Of a stretch of 64,000 nucleotides of DNA, positions 53,397 to 61,717 are shown piece by piece. The position numbers and the translations under genes were made by a program. Source of the DNA: Cupriavidus oxalaticus (GTDB lineage Bacteria > Pseudomonadota > Gammaproteobacteria > Burkholderiales > Burkholderiaceae); NCBI RefSeq assembly GCF_016894385.1, contig NZ_CP069812.1:496001-560000 (forward strand), given 5' to 3'. How positions within the stretch are numbered: the first letter of the stretch is position 1; each line of letters begins with the position of its first letter. The notes beneath the pieces are model-generated. The model had not been told where the DNA came from. It did no database searches and saw only the letters and a list, made by a program, of their open reading frames with translations.

Positions 53397-56300
53397 GTGC
53401 CTTTGACCACACATTTCGACCCGCATGCCGAACCCGGCCAGCCTGGCTGGGAACAGGCGCTGGAAGCGCTGCGCGCACTCGCCAGCGCCGAACCTGCTGC
53501 AGCCAGCGAGGGCGGCCGGCGCCTGCTGTGGGCGCTGACGCTGGAACCGGACGGTGCGGTGGCCACCATCGAGCCGCTCGAGCAGGTGCGCGGCGCGCGC
53601 GGCTGGGGCAAGCCCAGGCCGGTGCCGCTGGCGCGCGTGGCCGAGGACGACCGGATCGAGCCGTGGGACGCACGCATCGCGCGCGCGATCCGGCGCGATG
53701 CCTCGCACAACCGGCGCTATGTGCTGGACCGCGCCGCCGCCGCCATGGCGCTGGTCGGCCATCCGGCCGTGGTGCTCGCCCACGCGCCGGCGCAGACGCT
53801 GGAGGTGGTCGAGGACGCGCCCGCGCTGGAGGCCGTGCACAGCGCCGGCCGCTTCGTGCTGCGCCTCTATCCACCGCTGCGCGAGGCGCCGGCGATGGAG
53901 GCCCTGCTGCCCGCCGCCGCGCGCCAGGAAGCCGAGGCGCTGCGCCAGGTCACGGTGCTGCGCGACGGGCCGCACCGGCTCAAGGTGCTGCGCTTCACCC
54001 CGGCGCAGTTCGACGCCGCGCGGCTGATCGGCGACGGGCTGGCGATCCCCGAGGACGGCCAGGCCCAGCTCGACCGCACGCTGCGCGCGCTGGCCGGCCA
54101 TTTCCAGGTCCATGCCGACCAGGCCGCCGGCTCGCGCCCGGTCGAAGCCGAGGCGCGGCTGCGCGCCGAGGTCGCGCCCATCGGCGGCGTGGCCGGGCGC
54201 GGCATCACGATGCGGCTGGTGGTCACGCCGCTGGGCCAGCTCGGGCCGCGGCTCGCGCCGGGCGCGGGCAGGGAACGCCTGATGGCCGCGGTGCGCGGCG
54301 AGACGCTGGTTACCCAGCGCGATCTCGATGCCGAGCTGGCCAGCGTGGCCGAGGTCTTCGCCGCGCTGCCGGTGCTGGTCACGCAGTCGCCGCCGGGCGG
54401 TGAATACACGTGGACGCTGGACGATCCGGAGGATGCGCTGACCGTGCTGGAGGCGCTGCCCGGCCTGCCTGCGGTGCAGGCCGTGGAATGGCCGCGCGGC
54501 AAGGAAATCCGCATCGTCGCCGCCGACCTGCCGCAGCTCGGCGTCCATATCGAAAGCCGCGGCGCCTGGTACCGGCTGGCCGGCGAGCTGCGCGTGGCCG
54601 AAGGGCTGGTGCTGGAGCTGGGCAGGCTGATCGACTGGACCGGCAGCCACGCCGGCCGCTTCGTGCCGATGGGGCAGGGTGTCTACGTGGCGCTGACACG
54701 GGCACTGCGCGGCCAGCTGCGCGACCTGGCGTCGGTGGCCGAGCGCATCCCCGACGGCATCCGCGTGCCGCAGATGGCCACGCCGTGGCTGGACGACGTG
54801 CTGGCCGGCGCGGGCATCGATCCCGACGCTCACTTCCGCCAGCGCATCGCCCGGCTGCGCGCGGCGCGCGACACGCCAGTCACCGTGCCCGCCACGCTGG
54901 CGGCGGAACTGCGCCCGTACCAGGAAGCCGGCTACCGCTGGGCCATGACGCTGGCCGCCTCGGGGCTGGGCGCCTGCCTGGCCGACGACATGGGCCTGGG
55001 CAAGACCGTGCAGGCGCTGGCGGTGCTGGTGGCGCGCGCCGGCGGCGGCGCCGCGCTGGTGATCGCGCCCACCTCGGTGTGCGGCAACTGGGCCGCCGAG
55101 GCGCGCCGCTTCGCGCCCACGCTCAATGTCCACGTCTATGCCGAGGGGGCAGGCAATGCGCGCGACACGCTGCTGGCGCAGGCCGGGCCGCATGACCTGG
55201 TGATCGTCTCGTACACGCTGCTGCAGCAGGCGCGCCAGGATTTCTGCGCGCGCGACTGGCATACCGTGGTCGCCGACGAGGCGCAGGCATTCAAGAACGC
55301 CATCACGCGGCGCGCGCAGGCGATGTTCGACCTGCGCGCGGACTTCCGCATGGCGCTGAGCGGCACGCCGGTGGAAAACCGGCTGGCCGAGCTGTGGTCG
55401 GTGATGCGCTTCTGCAATCCGGGTTTGCTGGGCTCGCTGGCGCGCTTCAACGAGCATTTCGCCAACCCGATCGAGCGCGGCGGCGTGCGCGAGGCCCGCC
55501 AGCGCCTGCGCCGCATGATCGCGCCCTTCGTGCTGCGCCGGACCAAGGCCCAGGTGCTCGACGAACTGCCGCCGCGCACGGAACTGGTGATCCGGGTCGA
55601 GCCCGAAGCGGTGGAAGCCGCGCACTACGAAGCGCTGCGCCGGCAGGCGCAGACCCAGGCCGAAGCCGCGCTGGCGCGCGTGGAGGCGGCGCGCAAGGCC
55701 ACGCAAGGCGCGCCGGCGGGGGCCAGGGCACGCGCCCTCGCGCAGGCGCAGCAGCAGTCGCAGGCGCGCATCCATGTGCTGGCGCAGATCATGCGCCTGC
55801 GCCGCGCCGCGTGCGACCCGCGCCTGGCCACGCCCGAAATCGGCAGCCAGCTGGGAGAGGGGGAGGAGGGGAAGGAGGGCGCCAAGCTGCGCGCCTTCGT
55901 GGCGCTGGCGAGCGAACTGGCCGCCAGCGGCCACAAGACGCTGGTGTTCAGCCAGTTCGTCGATTTCCTGCAGCTGCTGCGACAGGGCCTGGAGCGCGCC
56001 GGGCTGGCGCTGCAGTACCTGGATGGCGCCACGCCGGCGGCCGAGCGCACGCGCCGCGTGGCCGCGTTCCAGGCGGGCGAGGGCGATGTCTTCCTGATCA
56101 GCCTGAAGGCCGGCGGCTTCGGCCTGAACCTGACCGCGGCCGACTACGTGATCATCGCCGACCCATGGTGGAACCCCGCCGCCGAGGACCAGGCCATGGG
56201 CCGCGCGCACCGCATCGGCCAGCAGCGCCCCGTGACGGTGTACCGGCTGATCAGCGCCGGCACGATCGAGGAGCGTATCGTCGCGCTGCATCGCGACAAG

Positions 56301-56405
56301 CGCGCGCTGGCCGACGGGCTGCTGGAAGCGGATGACGAAAGCGCCGCCGGAACTGGCGCGCCGTTGCCGGATATCGACGAACTGGTGGGGCTGCTGCGCC
56401 GCTGA
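53397..56405 (+). CDS. SNF2-family helicase/ATPase
   Basis: A 1002-residue SWI2/SNF2 ATPase that would translocate on double-stranded DNA and displace proteins. The helicase core occupies the C-terminal half: motif I DDMGLGKT (residues 530-537), II VVADEAQAFKN, III ALSGTPVENRL, V GFGLNLTAADYVIIADPWWNPA, VI QAMGRAHRIGQQRPVTVYRL. The N-terminal ~500 residues are of unknown type. The start is GTG at 53397; no clear ribosome-binding site is visible, so the start is tentative. RapA-type or phage-defence SNF2 roles are possible but there are no partner genes. Confidence 0.88.
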   Translation: MPLTTHFDPHAEPGQPGWEQALEALRALASAEPAAASEGGRRLLWALTLEPDGAVATIEPLEQVRGARGWGKPRPVPLARVAEDDRIEPWDARIARAIRRDASHNRRYVLDRAAAAMALVGHPAVVLAHAPAQTLEVVEDAPALEAVHSAGRFVLRLYPPLREAPAMEALLPAAARQEAEALRQVTVLRDGPHRLKVLRFTPAQFDAARLIGDGLAIPEDGQAQLDRTLRALAGHFQVHADQAAGSRPVEAEARLRAEVAPIGGVAGRGITMRLVVTPLGQLGPRLAPGAGRERLMAAVRGETLVTQRDLDAELASVAEVFAALPVLVTQSPPGGEYTWTLDDPEDALTVLEALPGLPAVQAVEWPRGKEIRIVAADLPQLGVHIESRGAWYRLAGELRVAEGLVLELGRLIDWTGSHAGRFVPMGQGVYVALTRALRGQLRDLASVAERIPDGIRVPQMATPWLDDVLAGAGIDPDAHFRQRIARLRAARDTPVTVPATLAAELRPYQEAGYRWAMTLAASGLGACLADDMGLGKTVQALAVLVARAGGGAALVIAPTSVCGNWAAEARRFAPTLNVHVYAEGAGNARDTLLAQAGPHDLVIVSYTLLQQARQDFCARDWHTVVADEAQAFKNAITRRAQAMFDLRADFRMALSGTPVENRLAELWSVMRFCNPGLLGSLARFNEHFANPIERGGVREARQRLRRMIAPFVLRRTKAQVLDELPPRTELVIRVEPEAVEAAHYEALRRQAQTQAEAALARVEAARKATQGAPAGARARALAQAQQQSQARIHVLAQIMRLRRAACDPRLATPEIGSQLGEGEEGKEGAKLRAFVALASELAASGHKTLVFSQFVDFLQLLRQGLERAGLALQYLDGATPAAERTRRVAAFQAGEGDVFLISLKAGGFGLNLTAADYVIIADPWWNPAAEDQAMGRAHRIGQQRPVTVYRLISAGTIEERIVALHRDKRALADGLLEADDESAAGTGAPLPDIDELVGLLRR

Positions 56406-56502
56406 ACGTCGCACCAGGCCAACCATATGCTTCCAGGGCATACCTTCAAGCGAACTGGTTCGTTTGGTTTTGGCAGGATCCTTGCTATCTTGTTGCGCTG
56501 GC

Positions 56503-56530
56503 CCGGGGCTCAGACCCCGGCCGCTTTTTT
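56503..56530 (+). terminator. Terminator after the SNF2 helicase gene
   Basis: CCGGGG (56503-56508) and CCCCGG (56515-56520) with flanking GC pairs form the stem; CCGC and then TTTTTT follow. It ends 27 bases before the next gene's ATG. Confidence 0.75.
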
Positions 56531-56556
56531 GTGCTGATTTTCCTGACGGTGCCCCC

Positions 56557-57588
56557 ATGCCCACCCCCACGTCCATCTCGTCCCGCCTGCCGCGCTTGTC
56601 CATCCGTTCCACCTTCCGCCTGGCCGCGGGCATGGCCGCCCTGTGCGCCGCTGCTGCAGTGAGCGCGCCCGCCCAGGCCCAGGGCGAGTGGCCGACGCAG
56701 CCGGTGACGATCCTGATGGGCTTCACCGCCGGCTCCGGCGTCGACATGGTGGGCCGCGCGCTGCAGGAATCGCTGCAGAAGTCGCTCAAGACCACGATCA
56801 TCTATGACTACCGTCCGGGCGCCGGCGGCAACGTCGCCTCCGAAGTGGTGGCGCATGCCAGGCCGGACGGCTACACGCTGCTGCTCGGCACCGCGGCCAC
56901 GCACGGCATCAACCCGGCGCTGTACAAGAACCTGCCGTTCGACGCCGAAGCCGATTTCACGCCGGTGGCGCCGCTGGTCGACGTGTCCAACGTGCTGACC
57001 GTCAATCCGGCCGTGATCGACGTGAAGACGGTGAAGGAATTCATCGAGAAGGTGAAGGCCAATCCGGGCAAGTACAACTATGCCTCGACCGGCAACGGGA
57101 CTGGCACGCACCTGGCCTTCGCCGAATTCAACGCCCGCGCCGGCCTGGACATGGTCCACGTGCCGTACAAGGGCGGTCCCGATGCGCTGCAGGCCGTGCT
57201 GAAGGGCGAGGTCTGCTGCATCTTCAACCAGGTGCAGAGCGTGCTGCCGCAATACCGTGCCGGCAAGGTGCGGCTGCTGGGCGTGACCACGGGCAGGCGC
57301 GTGCCGGTGATCCAGGATGTGCCGACCATTGCCGAGAGCGGCGTCGCTGGCTACAACAGCACCATCTGGTTTGGATTCTTCGGGCCCAAGGGCCTGGATC
57401 CGACGATCGCGCGCAAGATCAACGACGCGGTCAAGGTCGCGCTGGAAACGCCGTCGATCCGGCAGAAGCTGGTCGATGCCGGCAATACGCCGCGGATCGA
57501 GTCGGTGGAGCAGTTCAAGGCTACCGTCAAGGCGGACCGGCAGAAGTGGGCGGGGGTGGTGAAGACGGTGGGGGCTTCGATCGATTGA
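56557..57588 (+). CDS. Bug-type periplasmic binding protein (TctC family), second copy
   Basis: A 343-residue secreted receptor with signal peptide (residues 1-42, ending PAQAQ). Bug signatures: WPTQPVTILMGFTAGSGVDMVGRALQE, RPGAGGNVASEVVAHARPDGYTLLLGT and VPYKGGPDALQAVLKGEVCCIFNQ. It stands alone after a terminator, with no transporter membrane genes. Ligand unknown. Its TGA stop is the first triplet of a 12-base tandem repeat. Confidence 0.9.
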   Translation: MPTPTSISSRLPRLSIRSTFRLAAGMAALCAAAAVSAPAQAQGEWPTQPVTILMGFTAGSGVDMVGRALQESLQKSLKTTIIYDYRPGAGGNVASEVVAHARPDGYTLLLGTAATHGINPALYKNLPFDAEADFTPVAPLVDVSNVLTVNPAVIDVKTVKEFIEKVKANPGKYNYASTGNGTGTHLAFAEFNARAGLDMVHVPYKGGPDALQAVLKGEVCCIFNQVQSVLPQYRAGKVRLLGVTTGRRVPVIQDVPTIAESGVAGYNSTIWFGFFGPKGLDPTIARKINDAVKVALETPSIRQKLVDAGNTPRIESVEQFKATVKADRQKWAGVVKTVGASID

Positions 57589-57630
57589 GGTTGCGACTGA
57601 GGTTGTGACTGAGGTTGCGACTGAGGTTGC
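57586..57630. repeat. 12-base tandem repeat starting at the Bug gene stop codon
   Basis: TGAGGTTGCGAC at 57586-57597, TGAGGTTGTGAC at 57598-57609, TGAGGTTGCGAC at 57610-57621, and a partial TGAGGTTGC at 57622-57630. The first TGA is the stop of the binding-protein gene, so every unit carries an in-frame TGA. Confidence 0.85.
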
Positions 57631-57660
57631 ATAAGGGGCTTCACTTCGTTGAGGCTCCGG

Positions 57661-57703
57661 CCCTCACCCCCGCCCCTCTCCCGCAGCAGGCGGGAGAGGG
57701 GAG
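57661..57703. repeat. REP-like hairpin between convergent genes
   Basis: CCCCTCTCCCGC (57673-57684) and GCGGGAGAGGGG (57690-57701) form a perfect 12-bp stem with AGCAG loop, preceded by CCCTCACCCCCG. This class of C/T-rich hairpin recurs as an intergenic repeat in many GC-rich proteobacteria. It sits between two convergent genes and may act as a bidirectional 3' end. Confidence 0.75.
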
Positions 57704-57740
57704 CAAACAGGCGGCCGGTGACAGGTTTGCGGCCTAACCC

Positions 57741-58880
57741 CTAAGCCCTGACGCCCAACCTCGTCAGCAAATGCGCCAACTGGGCCTGCGTCCCAGTGGC
57801 AGTCTTGTTGAAAATCGCCTTCAACTGCGTCCGCCCGGTCTCCCGCCGGATCCCGATCTGCTCGCAGGCTTCAGGCAACCCGATCCCCGCTGACAGCTGC
57901 AGCGCCAGGCGCGTTTCCGCCGGCGTCAGCCCATACAAGTCCCGCAGCACGGCCGGCAACGTCATCGGGGCAACCCCCGGCTCATGGATCGCCACCAGCA
58001 CGCTGGGCCGCTGCCAATCCATCGACAGTTGATGCGCCGGCGGCAAAGGCAGCAGAATCACCTGCGCCTGGCGCCCACTGCCATCCACTGCCCGCAGCGC
58101 CTGCGCCGGCTGCGGATTACCCGGATCGCATGCCGCCTTCAAGGCTTCGGCAAACGGCCGCGACAGCCGCCATTCTTCGGCACGCCCTCCGGCCGCCGAC
58201 ATCGCCGCCGCGCTGGTCTCGATCGACACCGCCGGCAGCAGCCGCCGCACCCACGCCTCTCCGGTGCTGTTGGCAAGCAGCGTCTTGCCATCGTCGCGCA
58301 ATATGATCACGCCAAACGGCAGCCGCTCCAGCAACTGGCTCGACGCATGCGCCAGCGCCGACACCTGGTGCGTGCGGTCGCGCAGCGCCATGGCGTGGCG
58401 CACATGCGGAATCGCCCAGTCGAGCGCGCGCGCGTCCTCCGGTGAATACTGGTTGCCGCCCAGCGGCCGCTGCAGCGACAGGAACACTTCATAGTGCGGC
58501 TTGCGCTCGATCAGGCAGGCCATCACCGACGATTGCTCGAACTGGTGCAGGAATTCGCCGTAGAACGGCGACTGGCGCATGGTCTGCGGGCTGAGTTCGC
58601 GAGAGTCGATATACCAGTTGCCCACCGACATGCGCTGGGCAAAGGGCAGGGCCGGATCGATGCTTTCGTAGTATTCGCTATAGGCGGCCACCGCTTCGGG
58701 CACGGGATTGACCACCTGGTTCACCAGCACGCGTTCATGGACCGTATCGCGCACCAGCAGCAGCGCATGCGAGCTGTCGCTCGCCTGGCAAAGCGCGCCC
58801 AGGCTGCGGCGCCAGGCGTCGGCGTCGAAGATCCCCTCGTACAGCGCGCGGATGGTGTCATGCATCGGCGTGTCGCTCAT
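57741..58880 (-). CDS. LuxR-family transcriptional regulator, paralogue A
   Basis: A 379-residue regulator. The N-terminal ~300 residues form a sensor region of unknown ligand (MHDTIRALYEGIFDADAWRRSLGALCQASDSSHALLLVRDTV, SRELSPQTMRQSPFYGEFLHQFEQSSVMACLIERKPHYEVFLSLQRPLGG). The C-terminal LuxR helix-turn-helix reads LTPAETRLALQLSAGIGLPEACEQIGIRRETGRTQLKAIFNKTATGTQAQLAHLLTRLG. It is clearly paralogous along its whole length to the next gene, and follows it by 104 bases. No autoinducer synthase is nearby. Confidence 0.85.
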   Translation of the reverse strand: MSDTPMHDTIRALYEGIFDADAWRRSLGALCQASDSSHALLLVRDTVHERVLVNQVVNPVPEAVAAYSEYYESIDPALPFAQRMSVGNWYIDSRELSPQTMRQSPFYGEFLHQFEQSSVMACLIERKPHYEVFLSLQRPLGGNQYSPEDARALDWAIPHVRHAMALRDRTHQVSALAHASSQLLERLPFGVIILRDDGKTLLANSTGEAWVRRLLPAVSIETSAAAMSAAGGRAEEWRLSRPFAEALKAACDPGNPQPAQALRAVDGSGRQAQVILLPLPPAHQLSMDWQRPSVLVAIHEPGVAPMTLPAVLRDLYGLTPAETRLALQLSAGIGLPEACEQIGIRRETGRTQLKAIFNKTATGTQAQLAHLLTRLGVRA

Positions 58881-58923
58881 GGTTTTTCTTCTTTCTACTT
58901 TTTCATACTTTTGGTACTTCCTT

Positions 58924-58974
58924 CGCGCGGCTGTGCCAGGGCTGCCGGCGTGTTGCCGGCCGGCGTACCGCGCG
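58924..58974 (-). other. Nested hairpin between the two LuxR-type genes
   Basis: Outer arms CGCGCGG (58924-58930) and CCGCGCG (58968-58974) enclose an inner GCCGGC-GTGTT-GCCGGC hairpin (58944-58960). It could act as an intercistronic processing or stabilising element. The outer arm abuts the end of paralogue B. Confidence 0.5.
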
Positions 58975-58984
58975 AGGGTGGGAT

Positions 58985-60091
58985 TCAGGCCCCTTCCAGC
59001 GCCGCGCCCAGGCGCGAAAGCAGATGGGTGAGCTGGGCCTGGCTGTTGGTGCCGGTCTTGTGGAAGACGGCCTTGAGCTGCGTGCGCGCCGTTTCGTGGC
59101 GGATGTTCAGCTGCTGGCTGGCTTCGGGCAGGCCCTGGCCGCCGGCGAGCTGGGTCGCCAGCCGCGTTTCCGCCGGCGTCAGGCCGTAGAGGTCGCGCAG
59201 CACGGGAGCCAGCAACAGCGGCGCGTTGTCGTGCTCGTGCACCACCACCAGCGCCGCCGGCTCCTGCCACTGCGCGGCAAAGGCGTGCGAGGGCGGCAGC
59301 GGCAGCACGATCACCTGCGCGCTGGCGCCGTTGCCGCTGGTGGCGCGCGCGGCCTGGGCGGCCACGGCGCGCTGCGGATCGCAAGCCGCGGCCAGCATTT
59401 CGCCGAAGGGGCGCGACAGGGTCCAGTCCGAGACCTTGCCCGCCGGGTCCAGGCGCCGCACCCAGCGTTCGCCGGCGCGGTTGCCCAGCAGCACCTGGCG
59501 CTGCGGCGAAAACACCAGCAGCGCGAAGTTGAGCCGCTCCACCAGCTGCGACGACAGCCGCGCCAGCACGGTCAGCCCCAGCGTGCGGTCGCGCATGGCC
59601 ATGGCGCTGCGCATATGCGGGATGATCCAGTCCATGCCGCGGGTGTCGTCGGTCGAGAACAGCGGCTGCGTGCGTGCGCGCTGCATCGAGAAATAGACTT
59701 CGTAGTGCGGCTGGCGCGCGACCAGGCATGCCACGTAGGAGCGCAGGTCGTAGCGGTGGAAGAAATCGCGGTAGAACGGGTGGCGCGCCATGGCGCCTTC
59801 GCCCAGTTCGCGCGCGTCGACGTACCACGCGCCCGGGGTCAGCCGCGGTGCGAACTGCTTGGCCGGGTCGATGGCCTGGAAATCCGATTCGTACTCGGTG
59901 AACAACTCCACCACCGGATTGACGATTTCATTGACGGTGACCTGGTCGCGTACCGTGTCCCAGACCATCATCGAAGCGTGCGCCGTGCCGGCCATATCGG
60001 TCAGGGTGCGCAGGCTCTGCTGCCAGGCGCCCGGATCGAGAATGCCCTCGTACAAGCCACGGATCGCTCCGTGCATGTCGGCTTCTTTCAT
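58985..60091 (-). CDS. LuxR-family transcriptional regulator, paralogue B
   Basis: A 368-residue regulator with the same architecture as paralogue A: MHGAIRGLYEGILDPGAWQQSLRTLTDMAGTAHASMMVWDTVRDQVTVNEIVNPVVE at the start and LTPAETRLATQLAGGQGLPEASQQLNIRHETARTQLKAVFHKTGTNSQAQLTHLLSRLG at the end. Shared landmarks (NPV, PFYxxF, KPHYEV/QPHYEV) show an old tandem duplication. Divergent from pgk across a 370-base gap. Confidence 0.85.
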   Translation of the reverse strand: MKEADMHGAIRGLYEGILDPGAWQQSLRTLTDMAGTAHASMMVWDTVRDQVTVNEIVNPVVELFTEYESDFQAIDPAKQFAPRLTPGAWYVDARELGEGAMARHPFYRDFFHRYDLRSYVACLVARQPHYEVYFSMQRARTQPLFSTDDTRGMDWIIPHMRSAMAMRDRTLGLTVLARLSSQLVERLNFALLVFSPQRQVLLGNRAGERWVRRLDPAGKVSDWTLSRPFGEMLAAACDPQRAVAAQAARATSGNGASAQVIVLPLPPSHAFAAQWQEPAALVVVHEHDNAPLLLAPVLRDLYGLTPAETRLATQLAGGQGLPEASQQLNIRHETARTQLKAVFHKTGTNSQAQLTHLLSRLGAALEGA

Positions 60092-60461
60092 CTGATTACC
60101 CCCTGCATTCGCGACAAGACAATGCGCGGCGCCGGCTGTGCGCCCTCGCGCACGCCGGCATGCCTTGTTGTTATCCGCCTGGTGCTATCCTGGCCGTTTG
60201 CTTGATCGGCTCTGCTGTCAGTACGTGTCTGTTTAAGCAGACGTTGCATACATTACCGCACTCGGAGTAGCAGGGGGACGTTCCCTTGACCCTTCTTTCG
60301 TGGGGAGGCAAGGAATCGTACAGGCTGGCAGGAGACCTCATTGTGCGCGTGACAGCACACTGCAAGGCCATTGCCGCCTGGAATCGCCAAAGCGTTGACC
60401 GCGATCAGGTAAAATCCCCGTTTCCCCGATTTTTCAGCGAAATCTCGCGCCTTTCACCGTC
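60092..60461. other. Divergent control region between the LuxR-type genes and pgk
   Basis: This 370-base region holds an inverted repeat GTCTG-TTTAAG-CAGAC (60227-60242), a possible regulator site. A -10-like TAAAAT occurs at 60410-60415, 46 bases before the pgk ATG, without a good -35. No small gene is supported. Confidence 0.4.
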
Positions 60462-61658
60462 ATGACCACTGTCCTGCGTCTTTCCGATCTGATTTCCCAA
60501 GGCAAAATCTCCGGCAAGCGGGTGTTCATCCGCGCCGACCTGAACGTGCCGCAGGACGACGCCGGCAATATCACCGAGGACACGCGCATCCGCGCCTCGG
60601 TGCCCGCGATCGAGGCTTGCCTGGCCGCCGGCGCCGCGGTGATGGTCACGTCCCACCTGGGCCGCCCGACCGAAGGCGAATTCAAGCCGGAAGACTCGCT
60701 GGCGCCGATCGCCACGCGCCTGTCCGAGCTGCTGGGCAAGCCGGTCAAGCTGGTGCAGAACTGGGTCGACGGCGTGGAGGTCGCGCCCGGCCAGGTGGTG
60801 CTGCTGGAAAACTGCCGTGTGAACAAGGGCGAGAAAAAGAACAGCGACGAGCTGGCGCAGAAGATGGCCAAGCTCTGTGACGTCTATGTGAACGACGCCT
60901 TCGGCACCGCGCACCGCGCCGAGGCCACCACCCACGGCATCGCCAGGTACGCCCCGATCGCCTGTGCCGGCCCGCTGCTGGCCGCCGAGATCGACGCGCT
61001 GGGCAAGGCGCTGGGCCAGCCGGCGCGTCCGCTGGTGGCGATCGTGGCCGGCTCCAAGGTCTCGACCAAGCTGACCATCCTGAAGTCGCTGGCCGACAAG
61101 GTCGATAACCTCGTCGTCGGCGGCGGCATCGCCAACACCTTCATGCTGGCCGCCGGCCTGAAGATCGGCAAGTCGCTCGCGGAAGCCGACCTGGTCGGCG
61201 ACGCCAAGGCCATCATCGACATCATGGCCAGGCGCGGCGCCTCGGTGCCCATTCCCGTCGACGTGGTCTGCGCCAAGGCATTCAGCGCGACCGCCGCGGC
61301 CACCGTCAAGGATGTGAAGGACGTGGCCGACGACGACATGATCCTGGACATCGGTCCCCAGACCGCCGCCATGCTGGCCGGGCAACTGAAGGCCGCCGGC
61401 ACCATCGTCTGGAACGGCCCGGTCGGCGTGTTCGAGTTCGACCAGTTCGGCAACGGCACCAAGGTGCTGGCCGAGGCCATCGCCGACTCGAAGGCGTTCT
61501 CGATCGCCGGCGGCGGCGATACGCTGGCGGCCATCGCCAAGTACGGCATCGCCGACCGCGTCGGCTATATCTCCACCGGCGGCGGCGCGTTCCTGGAATT
61601 CCTGGAAGGCAAGAAGCTGCCCGCCTTTGAAGTGCTGGAACAGCGCGCAGCCGGCTGA
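60462..61658 (+). CDS. pgk: Phosphoglycerate kinase
   Basis: A 398-residue enzyme interconverting 1,3-bisphosphoglycerate and 3-phosphoglycerate, in glycolysis/gluconeogenesis and the Calvin cycle. Substrate region [15 protein letters not shown], basic patch [11 protein letters not shown] and [14 protein letters not shown], nucleotide site [11 protein letters not shown] and [15 protein letters not shown], and [16 protein letters not shown]. First of the series pgk-pyk-fba, the order known in Cupriavidus chromosome 1. Confidence 0.97.
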   Translation: MTTVLRLSDLISQGKISGKRVFIRADLNVPQDDAGNITEDTRIRASVPAIEACLAAGAAVMVTSHLGRPTEGEFKPEDSLAPIATRLSELLGKPVKLVQNWVDGVEVAPGQVVLLENCRVNKGEKKNSDELAQKMAKLCDVYVNDAFGTAHRAEATTHGIARYAPIACAGPLLAAEIDALGKALGQPARPLVAIVAGSKVSTKLTILKSLADKVDNLVVGGGIANTFMLAAGLKIGKSLAEADLVGDAKAIIDIMARRGASVPIPVDVVCAKAFSATAAATVKDVKDVADDDMILDIGPQTAAMLAGQLKAAGTIVWNGPVGVFEFDQFGNGTKVLAEAIADSKAFSIAGGGDTLAAIAKYGIADRVGYISTGGGAFLEFLEGKKLPAFEVLEQRAAG

Positions 61659-61717
61659 AGCATCCGCCGGGCCTGGCGCCGTGCCGGGCCCTCGTCCTTC
61701 ACCAAGGAAACCCGCGC

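Noticed and set aside
53208..56801. Minus-strand open frame of 1197 codons opposite the SNF2 gene
   Set aside because: Antisense shadow of the helicase, with low-complexity Arg/Gln/His composition and no motifs.
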